Assembly (NCBI RefSeq): GCF_014898815.1
Contig: NW_026515462.1
Coordinates: forward strand, 1-64,000
Origin: Panonychus citri
Lineage: Eukaryota > Arthropoda > Arachnida > Trombidiformes > Tetranychidae
Reading direction: 5' to 3'
DNA: 64,000 nt
A program made the translations under genes and the position numbers. Positions 10,612-18,279 of this stretch are shown piece by piece (position 1 is the first letter of the stretch; every line of letters begins with the position of its first letter). Under the pieces are notes generated by a model that did not search any database, had not been told where the DNA came from, and was given only the letters and a program-made list of their open reading frames with translations.

Positions 10612-11077
10612 ATATGAAATAAAATTAATGGTGAGTCTCTGGAATCTTAACGGAAAAATCAATATTACTGTTGATAATTCAAAACGTAAAAAAGCTTATA
10701 ACGCTCAAGTAATTAAATCTGAAGGGTGTACTTTCCTTGTATTTGCATCCGGTAAAGTAGTGGCAACCGGTGTCACGGATGTAAGCAAACCTGCAACTGT
10801 ATTACAAAAACTATTTCCTAATAATTCAGTCAGTTTCATACGAATATGTAATATTGTAGCTCAATCGTATTTACCATATATGATAAATTCAGCTCATTTA
10901 CTGAAAGCTCATACTGATTTACAATATGAACCTGAACTATTTCCGGCTATTTACTTGAAAGAAAATGGTGTAACTCTCCAATATTTCTCAACTGGAAGTA
11001 TAATTGTAACTGGAGCTAAGACTTTACCTGATATAGAGTCTATTCTAGCGACTCTCCTTTCAAAAACGCGCATTTAA
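10577..11077 (+). CDS. TATA-binding-protein-like protein encoded by the provirus
   Basis: 166-aa ORF that resembles the two-repeat saddle of TBP. Repeat 1 (about residues 25-85) has an FASGKVVATG motif at 56-65, against FSSGKMVCTGA in cellular TBP. Repeat 2 (about 89-160) starts with RICNIVAQ, where TBP has KIQNMVGS, then YEPELFPAIYL (117-127) and FSTGSIIVTGAK (137-148), against YEPELFPGL and FVSGKVVLTGAK. Three of the four phenylalanines by which TBP kinks DNA appear kept (F56, F122, F137) and the fourth is tyrosine (Y41). This is not a captured host gene of normal length: there is no N-terminal extension and the repeats are strongly diverged. It probably binds viral promoters; whether it recruits host TFIIB is unknown. 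Confidence 0.75.
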   Translation: MSICPQNYESLKYEIKLMVSLWNLNGKINITVDNSKRKKAYNAQVIKSEGCTFLVFASGKVVATGVTDVSKPATVLQKLFPNNSVSFIRICNIVAQSYLPYMINSAHLLKAHTDLQYEPELFPAIYLKENGVTLQYFSTGSIIVTGAKTLPDIESILATLLSKTRI

Positions 11078-11116
11078 ATACTTCCATCAATCATAGATGG
11101 CGCTTCTTCTTCTCAA

Positions 11117-11122
11117 TATAAG
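11117..11122 (+). promoter_or_regulatory. TATA-like box
   Basis: TATAAG, 45 nt ahead of the ATG at 11167. Confidence 0.35.
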
Positions 11123-11166
11123 TAGAAGCACATTGACATGTCCGCCATTTTGTGTTTAGTTCTATA

Positions 11167-11874
11167 ATGGAATGGTTCTCTTCTCACCCAGTACATTTAG
11201 GTAATTTCATCTACCTCAAACAATCTTGGTCTTTTTTAAACGGTGAAATTTTATGTTCTCGTGTTAATATTACTGCCTATAATCGTTCATTATCTCCCAC
11301 CGGATACAGTGTTTCATGTACTCTTTCTGAATTCAACTTTATAGCTGATTATATTGAAGCAACTTTATCTAACGTTTTCCACCCAAGTGAATTTTACAGT
11401 GTTAAAATCGAGTCACATAACGACCGGTTAAAGATTACAAAAGGTGATAAAACTGTGTTCCTGTCTCAACCAACATACATTAGACTATTGGAAATTCATC
11501 CAGCTCTATTTTTCCTGTTAAAACTCCAAAAGAAACCAAGAGAAGAAAGAGTCGCTAAATTCAAGATTCTTTCCACCTTATTCACTTCTACTCAACTATC
11601 ATCAACTTACGGTGAATCAATAATTGACAAAGTTTCCCAGCCAGTATCTCGTGAAGTTATAAATTCGCTTGTTCCTCTTGTCGGAAAATATTGGGATTTC
11701 TTCCTCAGCAACGTTCTCGCTCCATTACAATTACCACCACGGTGTAATCTAGCTGTCGAAAATATTAAACATTTCGATCACGAGTTAGTCACTGAATTTT
11801 ACAATAGTGATCCAGCTACTTTCATTTCACTCGTCAACTATTTCTATCTCATTCAATGGCAACCAGCCCCATAA
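11167..11874 (+). CDS. Provirus protein, possibly PC4-like
   Basis: About 235 aa from the ATG at 11167; the frame is open from a GTG at 11152, but ATG is preferred. Residues about 18-63 (F-x-NGE, then VNITAY, then a CTLSEFNFIADYI helix) follow the beta-beta-beta-beta-helix spacing of the PC4/p15 single-strand-binding domain. A second strand-helix stretch (about 76-117) has a similar feel. The rest is helical with no motif I know. It sits directly after the TBP-like gene and its end overlaps the next ORF by 19 nt. The PC4 resemblance is weak and needs a profile search; otherwise call it unknown. Confidence 0.5.
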   Translation: MEWFSSHPVHLGNFIYLKQSWSFLNGEILCSRVNITAYNRSLSPTGYSVSCTLSEFNFIADYIEATLSNVFHPSEFYSVKIESHNDRLKITKGDKTVFLSQPTYIRLLEIHPALFFLLKLQKKPREERVAKFKILSTLFTSTQLSSTYGESIIDKVSQPVSREVINSLVPLVGKYWDFFLSNVLAPLQLPPRCNLAVENIKHFDHELVTEFYNSDPATFISLVNYFYLIQWQPAP

Positions 11875-12371
11875 TGGACGATATTTGTGGCTTCTTCGAT
11901 ACCCAAGGGTTCCGTATGAATAAAGTTTACCACCCAAAAGAGATCGCTTGTCTAAGTGATTCAGAGATAATTTGTCTCAAAGTTTCAGTTGATGTCGATG
12001 AACCTGATTACCCTTTTCCCCTAGCTGATGTCACCTATTTAACTCAAAACCACCATGGACTTGAATTGAATTCACCCGATGATCTACATATATCAAGAGA
12101 AGCGTTTGGTTCCATTTTAAAAGAGTTTCATGATGTTGTCAAGTCCCCTAATAAAAACATTATCGCTGTCAAGTCCCGTGAAGCTGAGGAAATTCTCAAT
12201 GAATTTAATATTCCTACTATAAATATCCTATCAATAGGTTGTACTCATAAAGCTATCAAAGATATTGACCGATTACCCTGTTCCCACCATATTATCCAAG
12301 CACCCTTCATAAAATGTTCTTTAAATACTGTATTAATGATGAAAAAATGGGTCCAATCCCTAACTGTTTAA
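11856..12371 (+). CDS. Conserved Polinton-type protein of unknown function
   Basis: 171 aa. The N-terminal pattern (residues about 16-30, QGFRMNKVYHPKEIA), the central NHHGLEL and a C-terminal region with conserved cysteine/histidine and a final helix resemble a hypothetical protein often found in insect Polintons; this is from memory of the family and not checked. The layout hints at a degenerate RNase H-like or exonuclease fold, which is only a guess. It overlaps the previous ORF by 19 nt, so the two are probably co-expressed. Confidence 0.6.
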   Translation: MATSPIMDDICGFFDTQGFRMNKVYHPKEIACLSDSEIICLKVSVDVDEPDYPFPLADVTYLTQNHHGLELNSPDDLHISREAFGSILKEFHDVVKSPNKNIIAVKSREAEEILNEFNIPTINILSIGCTHKAIKDIDRLPCSHHIIQAPFIKCSLNTVLMMKKWVQSLTV

Positions 12372-12436
12372 GAAAAAAAGCCAAATAAAAAAAGCTAAAT
12401 AAAAAAAGCCAAATAAAAAAAAAAGCTTAAATTAAA
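12372..12436 (+). repeat. A-rich short repeats between ORFs
   Basis: Three to four copies of an AAATAAAAAAAGC-like unit fill the spacer before the ATPase gene. They could hold an AATAAA polyadenylation signal for the upstream genes. Confidence 0.5.
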
Positions 12437-13072
12437 ATGAAGTCCTATAATGTTTATTTACATCATCCATTCACAATGGTTATCGCAGGGCCTACAGGTT
12501 GTGGTAAAACAGAATGGGTAAAGAAGCTAATAAATAATGTTGATAAGTATTGTCTACCTCCACCAGTACGAATAACATACTTTTACGGAGAATATCAAGA
12601 TACATTCGAATCATTACAAGAAGTAAACTTTATACAGGGTCTTCCTGAAAATATAATGTCAAGATTTGATGGAACTCAACCCGAATGGATAATAATTGAT
12701 GATTTAATGTTTGAGTCAAGTAATTCGAGAGTTGTAAGTGAATTATTCACAAAAGGGTCACATCACCGAAACTTATCAGTCATTTATCTAGTTCAGAACT
12801 TTTTCTCTCGAGGTAATGAAAGCAGAAATATTTCACTCAATGCACAATATATAGTTTACTTTAAGAACCCTCGTGAGCAATCAATGATAACACATATAGC
12901 CAGACAGATTATGCCAGGAAAAGTTAAGAAAATACAAGAAATTTACCAAGACGCTACAAAGAAACCTTATTCATATCTTTTTCTTGATTTGAGACCTGAT
13001 ACACCTGAAGAAATCAGATTTCTAACTAATGTTCTAGATGAAGAAAAGTATATAACTGTTTATTTAGTATGA
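12437..13072 (+). CDS. A32/FtsK-HerA-type genome-packaging ATPase
   Basis: 211 aa. Walker A GPTGCGKT at residues 18-25 and Walker B WIIIDD at 84-89, followed by a QNFF stretch where the family has its sensor glutamine/asparagine. This short ATPase pumps viral DNA into capsids and is one of the four Polinton morphogenesis genes. Its end overlaps the next ORF by 4 nt (ATGA type junction), as in a compact viral gene block. Confidence 0.9.
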   Translation: MKSYNVYLHHPFTMVIAGPTGCGKTEWVKKLINNVDKYCLPPPVRITYFYGEYQDTFESLQEVNFIQGLPENIMSRFDGTQPEWIIIDDLMFESSNSRVVSELFTKGSHHRNLSVIYLVQNFFSRGNESRNISLNAQYIVYFKNPREQSMITHIARQIMPGKVKKIQEIYQDATKKPYSYLFLDLRPDTPEEIRFLTNVLDEEKYITVYLV

Positions 13073-13395
13073 CAGTTCAACAAGCATACACGTGTCTCAA
13101 TCAATTGAAGAGGCTTAAAAAAGCTAAAACAAGAAAAGAGTTGAAAAAAATATTAGAAAATTCACCTAAATGTATTATAAGGGTTATCAAAGAGATAGCG
13201 AAAGAAACCCTGAAAGGAAATATAAAAATTTCCAAGTATCAAAAGAAAAAGCTAATACCGTATAAGAATAAAATTCGATCAATTGTGAAACTTCCAAGCG
13301 CTAATATAAAAAGGACAATACTACATCAACGAGGTGGATTCCTCAGCAGTTTACTCGTACCAGCAATCACTTTACTCGCTAACCTGTCACGTTAG
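13069..13395 (+). CDS. Basic protein with C-terminal hydrophobic segment
   Basis: 108 aa, very lysine/arginine-rich up to residue about 85, then a RGGFLSSLLV segment and a hydrophobic end. A short basic protein ending in QRGGFL plus a membrane-like tail is a regular neighbour of the ATPase in insect Polintons (from memory). It may be a DNA-binding or membrane-active virion component. It overlaps the ATPase gene by 4 nt. Confidence 0.65.
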   Translation: MTVQQAYTCLNQLKRLKKAKTRKELKKILENSPKCIIRVIKEIAKETLKGNIKISKYQKKKLIPYKNKIRSIVKLPSANIKRTILHQRGGFLSSLLVPAITLLANLSR

Positions 13396-13417
13396 ATTAT
13401 ATTATATTATATTATAA
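13396..13417 (+). repeat. ATTAT microsatellite
   Basis: About four tandem ATTAT units directly after the stop of the preceding gene. Confidence 0.7.
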
Positions 13418-13447
13418 TAGGTTAGGTTAGGTTAGGTTAGGTTAGGT
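13418..13447 (+). repeat. Telomere-like (TTAGG)n tract
   Basis: Five perfect GTTAG/TTAGG units in a row plus partial units at each end, in the 68-bp spacer between two viral ORFs. TTAGG is the common arthropod telomere repeat. The tract is too short to be a telomere and lies far inside the provirus. Confidence 0.9.
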
Positions 13448-13463
13448 CTTTTGATAAAACAAA

Positions 13464-14225
13464 ATGAATACAGTTACACGAATGGTACTTTTATCAGAAG
13501 ACCAATATCGAAGATCATTTAATAAACCTAGTGCAGCTAAAAGACTACTTAATAAGAACTTGCCTATTGAAACTAAAGTTAATTATCTCAATACAGCCAT
13601 TGCAAAAACAAATGATAATTTTCCTAATCTGAGAAGTGACAATAATCAAAATAAAGTGCAAGCAATATTACATGCAATCGCTCAAAGTTTAGAAAATGAA
13701 AAAGTTGAAGATACAAATATTAATCAAACTGTTGATAACACCAAGCAGGAGACTGAAGAGGTGGTGGAGAGTATGCAAGAAAATGATACACAAAATATGA
13801 ATTATGAACATCAACAGTTACATTCACTTGGTAATGAAATCCCAAGACCGATATTTACATCAACTCCTGGACCTACTCAACCATTGAATTTCACCGATGA
13901 GTCAAGTAATCAAAGTTTAAAACAAGCTTTAAGAGGAATTCCAAATTTACTAGATAGATCATCAAGAATTATTCGCGAAGATGGCACCATCATAAGAGGA
14001 AGTAAATTAAAAACAATAGTCAACTATTTAGTAACGAAAAGTCCGAAAGAAAAGAAACCAAATGGGTATAATTTCATTCTTGATAAAATTATCTACGAAT
14101 ACCCGCTTCTATTTAAACATATTAAAAACAGGAATGCAATAACAGCATTTCATGAAAGAAGTAAATCTAGTGGATCATCAATATCATCAAGAAAGAAAAA
14201 TTCATCAGAATGGAGCAGTCTTTAA
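13464..14225 (+). CDS. Conserved Polinton-type protein of unknown function
   Basis: 253 aa. It begins MNTVTRMVLLSEDQYRR, a start style that recurs in Polinton proteins preceding the integrase (from memory). The centre (about residues 80-150) is low-complexity and rich in E, N, Q and T; the C-terminal 75 residues contain a compact conserved-looking region (GSKLKTIVNYL to FKHIKNRNA) and a serine/lysine-rich tail. It overlaps the integrase gene by 16 nt. Function unknown. Confidence 0.6.
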   Translation: MNTVTRMVLLSEDQYRRSFNKPSAAKRLLNKNLPIETKVNYLNTAIAKTNDNFPNLRSDNNQNKVQAILHAIAQSLENEKVEDTNINQTVDNTKQETEEVVESMQENDTQNMNYEHQQLHSLGNEIPRPIFTSTPGPTQPLNFTDESSNQSLKQALRGIPNLLDRSSRIIREDGTIIRGSKLKTIVNYLVTKSPKEKKPNGYNFILDKIIYEYPLLFKHIKNRNAITAFHERSKSSGSSISSRKKNSSEWSSL

Positions 14226-15280
14226 AACAAATTTATTACAACCCATTAAATCCAGGATCATTCGGTGGTATTAAAAGGTTATTTGATACCGCGAGAGAGA
14301 TCATGCCAGATATTACATATAAACAAGTCCACGATTGGTTACTTGAACAATCTACATACAACTTATTCAAAAAGTCTATTAAAAAATTTCCGAGATTACC
14401 TATTCTTGTTGATTCAATTGACGAGCAATGGCAAGCAGATTTAATGGACATGACATGGTTAGCTAAATATAATGATAAACATCGATACTTGTTAGCAGTT
14501 ATTGATTGTTTAAGTAGGTATGCATGGGTTGAAGCCGTTCCTGATAAATCAGCACAGACAATAAAAACAGCTTTCATAAAAATAATGAACACTGCTAAAC
14601 GAAAACCTAAAAAATTACAGACTGATCAAGGGAAAGAATTTGTTAATAGTATTCTCAAGTCACATCTAAAATCATTGAAGATAAATCATTTCACATCAAC
14701 TGATGATGTGATTAAATGTGCAATCGTTGAGAGATTTAATAGAACATTAAGGACCAGAATATATAGATACATGCATTATGAACAAAGTCGAAGGTATATT
14801 GATGCACTTGTTGATATTGTTGATGGATACAATAAATCAATTCATAGAACAATTGGAATGGCACCAATAAATGTAACGAAAGAAAATGAAAAAGAAGTGA
14901 TTGCACGTATTCAGAGGAATCAACATAGAATTAAAATCAATTATAAACCATATGAAATTAATCAGTATGTGAGAATAACACGGGCTAAAGATAGATTTGA
15001 GAAAGGGGCAACTACTAATTGGACTGATGAATTGTTTAAGATCAATTGGGTTAAACGAACACCACAAGGATACATATATAAATTGGTCGATTATTATGAC
15101 GAGCCTATAACATCTATTTTTTATCATCCTGAATTAATAAACGTTATTAATCCGAGACTTCATGAGATTGAGAAGATAATTAAAGAGCGAATTAACCCTC
15201 AAACTAAGAAAAAAGAATATTTTGTCAAATGGTCAGGTTACCCTGATGAATTCAATAGTTGGACAGAAAATGTCAAGTGA
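14210..15280 (+). CDS. Polinton integrase with chromodomain
   Basis: 356 aa. The retroviral-type rve core carries D77 (in QADLMDM), D139 (in TDQGKEF) and E174 (in IVERFNRT), the D,D35E triad. The C-terminal residues about 316-356 are a chromodomain, with EYFVKWSGYP and a tryptophan in SWTENVK. The N-terminal 60 residues are helical and lack an obvious HHCC zinc site. The enzyme would cut and join the TIR ends to host DNA; the chromodomain may steer integration to methylated-histone chromatin. It ends inside the next gene, which starts at 15270. Confidence 0.93.
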   Translation: MEQSLKQIYYNPLNPGSFGGIKRLFDTAREIMPDITYKQVHDWLLEQSTYNLFKKSIKKFPRLPILVDSIDEQWQADLMDMTWLAKYNDKHRYLLAVIDCLSRYAWVEAVPDKSAQTIKTAFIKIMNTAKRKPKKLQTDQGKEFVNSILKSHLKSLKINHFTSTDDVIKCAIVERFNRTLRTRIYRYMHYEQSRRYIDALVDIVDGYNKSIHRTIGMAPINVTKENEKEVIARIQRNQHRIKINYKPYEINQYVRITRAKDRFEKGATTNWTDELFKINWVKRTPQGYIYKLVDYYDEPITSIFYHPELINVINPRLHEIEKIIKERINPQTKKKEYFVKWSGYPDEFNSWTENVK

Positions 15281-16112
15281 ATATTTTGTTGATATTATTT
15301 CAAATTCAAGTATGGATATCCATCCTGATAATACATTATCTCGGTTCACTAATCGCCTTCCCAAAAGACTAGATTTAGATGGAAATTGGTTTGTCGCAGT
15401 CCAAGAAGTGTTTTATCCTTTATCACATAAACCAATGAAAAGAGTTATTCCATATTATATACGCTATGGAGCCGGTCGAAAGCATCGGATGTTAGAATTT
15501 GCATACACAGAGAATGACTCAATTGAACAAATAATTGAAGAGCTTAATTCTAACATGACAAATGCATATAAAATTGACGGAATAGGAGACATTGAAGGAA
15601 TTAATGAAGCTGATATTAAACCTCCATCAATTAGTAAAGAGTTAATTGAAGGTAAAGATCGAGTTGTTATCAAATCTGGTAGTTTACCTGATAGTTATGA
15701 TCCTGTATTTCCAATATTCAGAGATCATATGTTCTTACGTACATTAGGGTTTGATTTGAGTATATATTATGATCAACTTAATTCGGCTACAGCCCTTAAG
15801 ACAATGACTGCAAATCATAAACCTGATATTGGACCAAAGTCACATCTAATGTTTATTTATACTGATATAATTCATGATCATTTCGTTGGCGATATAACTT
15901 CTAGAGTGTTACGTGTAGTCCCATTAGAGAAAGGGGAAGGTGGAGATAAATTGGGTCATATGTCATTCAATAATCCATATTATTATCCTGTTAGATTTAA
16001 TAAAATAGAAGATATAAGTATAATTTTACGTGATGAAACCGGTAATCGAATCAAGTTCAAAAATGGTCGTGTTTATTTAAGTTTACATTTCAAGAGAATC
16101 GATATTGTATAA
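15270..16112 (+). CDS. Minor capsid (penton-like) protein
   Basis: About 280 aa from the ATG at 15270, which overlaps the integrase stop by 11 nt; the frame is open further upstream within the integrase gene. The N-terminal pattern (DNTLSRFTNRLPKRLDLDGN, then WFVAVQEVFYP) matches a Polinton virion protein assigned in the literature as the single-jelly-roll penton/minor capsid protein. Beta-rich throughout, no signal peptide. The assignment rests on gene order and pattern memory, not on a search. Confidence 0.72.
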   Translation: MSSEYFVDIISNSSMDIHPDNTLSRFTNRLPKRLDLDGNWFVAVQEVFYPLSHKPMKRVIPYYIRYGAGRKHRMLEFAYTENDSIEQIIEELNSNMTNAYKIDGIGDIEGINEADIKPPSISKELIEGKDRVVIKSGSLPDSYDPVFPIFRDHMFLRTLGFDLSIYYDQLNSATALKTMTANHKPDIGPKSHLMFIYTDIIHDHFVGDITSRVLRVVPLEKGEGGDKLGHMSFNNPYYYPVRFNKIEDISIILRDETGNRIKFKNGRVYLSLHFKRIDIV

Positions 16113-16152
16113 GAAAACAATCTATTAAGAATTCAATAAAATTGAGAGCATT

Positions 16153-16584
16153 ATGAATCGTAAAGTGTATTGTGGTTGCGATAGTGATTTTACTTCTCAT
16201 TACCGAGATCAAGCAGGTAAAGGTTACTCTGATATACCAATATACCGAGGTCAACCATATCAGCGAGGTTACGGACTAGGTTCCTTTTTTAAAAGGATAG
16301 GAATTCCTATATTAAAATTTTTAGGAAAACATTTATTACAAACTGGAGTGAATATTGGACAAGATATTCTAGATAAAAAAAATTTCAAAGATTCATTAAA
16401 GAAACGAGGTAAGGAAGGGGCAAGAGCTACAGCTAGAGAGACATTAAATAAATTGAATACAATTCTCGATCAGTCTGGTAGTGGTATAAGAAAACGAGGC
16501 AAGCGGAAAAAAGTAACTAAGAAAAAGAAGATAAACAAACCAAAGAAGAAAATTAAAAGGTTGAAAAAAGATATTTTTGGATAA
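16153..16584 (+). CDS. Basic virion core protein with amphipathic helix
   Basis: 143 aa. A glycine/tyrosine-rich N terminus ends in RGYGLGSFF, followed by a hydrophobic-basic helix (about residues 42-75) and a very lysine-rich tail. This layout recalls the small basic core and membrane-lytic proteins of adenovirus-like capsids and is a standard gene between penton and hexon in Polintons. The GLGS stretch could be a protease maturation site. Its stop and the next start overlap by one base (TAATG). Confidence 0.65.
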   Translation: MNRKVYCGCDSDFTSHYRDQAGKGYSDIPIYRGQPYQRGYGLGSFFKRIGIPILKFLGKHLLQTGVNIGQDILDKKNFKDSLKKRGKEGARATARETLNKLNTILDQSGSGIRKRGKRKKVTKKKKINKPKKKIKRLKKDIFG

Positions 16585-17816
16585 TGGAATATTTACATGA
16601 GACATCAATGCCAGTAAGTAAATCTGAGCTACAGGTTTTTACTGTTCCACCAACACAAACTGCAATCGAGTCATACTATGAAGTTGATTATCGTCCTAAT
16701 TCAACATTGGAAGGAAGTACAACATATGAAATAAATATCCCGAAAAGTGATGATTTCACTGATATGCAGGCAACAATGGTCCACTTGGTTGTGCAAATTG
16801 TAGGTAAAAATCCAGCTAATGCAAGTCGTTTTATTCGTCCTGTTGAAAATTTCGGTAACTCATTATTTGAACAAATAGATTTAGCTATTGGATCAGTGAA
16901 TACAACTCAGAAAAACAATATGTATCATTATCAAGCGTACCTTGAAGACTTGGTTTTCAGGCCACCAAATAATGTTGACAGTGGTAGAGAGGCTGATGAG
17001 TCACGATCCTTTGGATTGATTGACTTATATTTTCGATTACATTTATCAATTTGTGAACAAGATAAGTTATTAATTAACGGCGTCCCATTGACTTTCATGT
17101 TCACTCGAAGTACTGATTCATTTTCATTATATCGTTATGATGCAAAAGATACTGATACTTATAAAATCGATTTCAAGCAATTTGCAGTACATATTAAACG
17201 TGTTAAGCTATTCTCAGAAGCACAATTGGCTATTGTTACTAGTCTTGAAAAGTCACCAGCAAAATATTTCATTACACGAAACGAAACGAGAGCATTTACA
17301 ATCGAACAGGGAATTTCATCAGCGACTATTGAGAATGTATTTATTGGACCATTACCCCGTCGCGTATTAATTGGATTTGTAAGTGATGGAGCTAAATCAG
17401 GACTTATTGAAGAAGATCCATACTTTTTCTTTCACTATAATATAACATACTTGGCATTGAATATCGATGGTAATAAATGCCCGAGTATTGCTTATACACC
17501 AAGTTTCAAAGAGGATCTATGTATGAGAGAATTCGTCAACTTATATAGGTACTTTAACCAGGATGAAGGTGTACCACAACTTAATCTCAAATACAATGAT
17601 TATAAAGCAGGAAAAACCCTTTTTGCTTTTGATTTAACACCTGATGGCTCAATTGGAGGAGAAACAGGAACATTATCTTTGCTTAAGAGAGGTGTCACTC
17701 GTCTTGATATTAAATTAATGAAACCACTTACACGACCAATTAAAGCGATTGTTTTCGCTCAATACGATAACTTAATAACTATTGATAAAGACCGTAATGT
17801 AATGATTGATTACTGA
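16584..17816 (+). CDS. Major capsid (hexon-like, probable double jelly roll)
   Basis: 410 aa, beta-rich, with no low complexity. The order core protein, this ORF, protease is where Polintons and adintoviruses carry the double-jelly-roll hexon, and the length is suitable for two jelly rolls. The beginning (about residues 15-110, with a NFGNSLFEQIDLAIG stretch) resembles a widely distributed animal Polinton protein. It starts at the TAATG overlap with the core protein gene and stops 2 nt before the protease ATG, so it is probably translated from the same late transcript group. Confidence 0.75.
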   Translation: MEYLHETSMPVSKSELQVFTVPPTQTAIESYYEVDYRPNSTLEGSTTYEINIPKSDDFTDMQATMVHLVVQIVGKNPANASRFIRPVENFGNSLFEQIDLAIGSVNTTQKNNMYHYQAYLEDLVFRPPNNVDSGREADESRSFGLIDLYFRLHLSICEQDKLLINGVPLTFMFTRSTDSFSLYRYDAKDTDTYKIDFKQFAVHIKRVKLFSEAQLAIVTSLEKSPAKYFITRNETRAFTIEQGISSATIENVFIGPLPRRVLIGFVSDGAKSGLIEEDPYFFFHYNITYLALNIDGNKCPSIAYTPSFKEDLCMREFVNLYRYFNQDEGVPQLNLKYNDYKAGKTLFAFDLTPDGSIGGETGTLSLLKRGVTRLDIKLMKPLTRPIKAIVFAQYDNLITIDKDRNVMIDY

Positions 17817-17818
17817 AC

Positions 17819-18247
17819 ATGTTAACAACACGAGATCTCAATAAATTACTTAGAAAAGTAAAATGGTATGGAGGAACATTCCCATGTGATATGTTACCTA
17901 AATACATTAAAAAGCCTAAATCATTCATCATCAATTTAGATCCTAGTTATAAGACTGGAAGTCATTGGGTTGCTTTACACTTTGACAAGAATAATCAAGC
18001 ACACTATTTCGACTCATTTGGAAGAAATCCACCAGACACGATTCTCTCATTCATTGATTCTAACTCTAACTATTTAAAAGTTAACCATAATAAGTATCAA
18101 GGCAATAGTTCAATTGCTTGTGGTTTTTTCTGTATTCTATTCATTCTTCTTGTACACGATTTAAATCGATTCTATCGAATATTCCATAAATGTAAACATA
18201 TATATAATGAAAAAAAAGTTTTACAAACAATAAATGAATTGATTTGA
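17819..18247 (+). CDS. Adenain-like (Ulp1-fold) maturation protease
   Basis: 142 aa. Catalytic candidates in family order: H49 in GSHWVALHF, D65 in YFDSFG, Q94 in KYQGNSS and C101 in ACGFFC. The C48/adenain fold uses His-Asp/Glu-Gln-Cys. It would cleave capsid precursors in the particle. At 142 aa it is shorter than adenovirus protease but keeps all the core residues. Confidence 0.88.
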   Translation: MLTTRDLNKLLRKVKWYGGTFPCDMLPKYIKKPKSFIINLDPSYKTGSHWVALHFDKNNQAHYFDSFGRNPPDTILSFIDSNSNYLKVNHNKYQGNSSIACGFFCILFILLVHDLNRFYRIFHKCKHIYNEKKVLQTINELI

Positions 18248-18279
18248 ATATAGTTTTAATATCATGTTAATTTTTTTTA

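Noticed and set aside
13418..13447. Chromosome end or interstitial telomere fusion
   Set aside because: Only about 30 bp, and embedded between overlapping viral genes.
14210..15280. LTR retrotransposon integrase
   Set aside because: No reverse transcriptase, RNase H or gag nearby; the gene sits in a Polinton gene block between TIRs.
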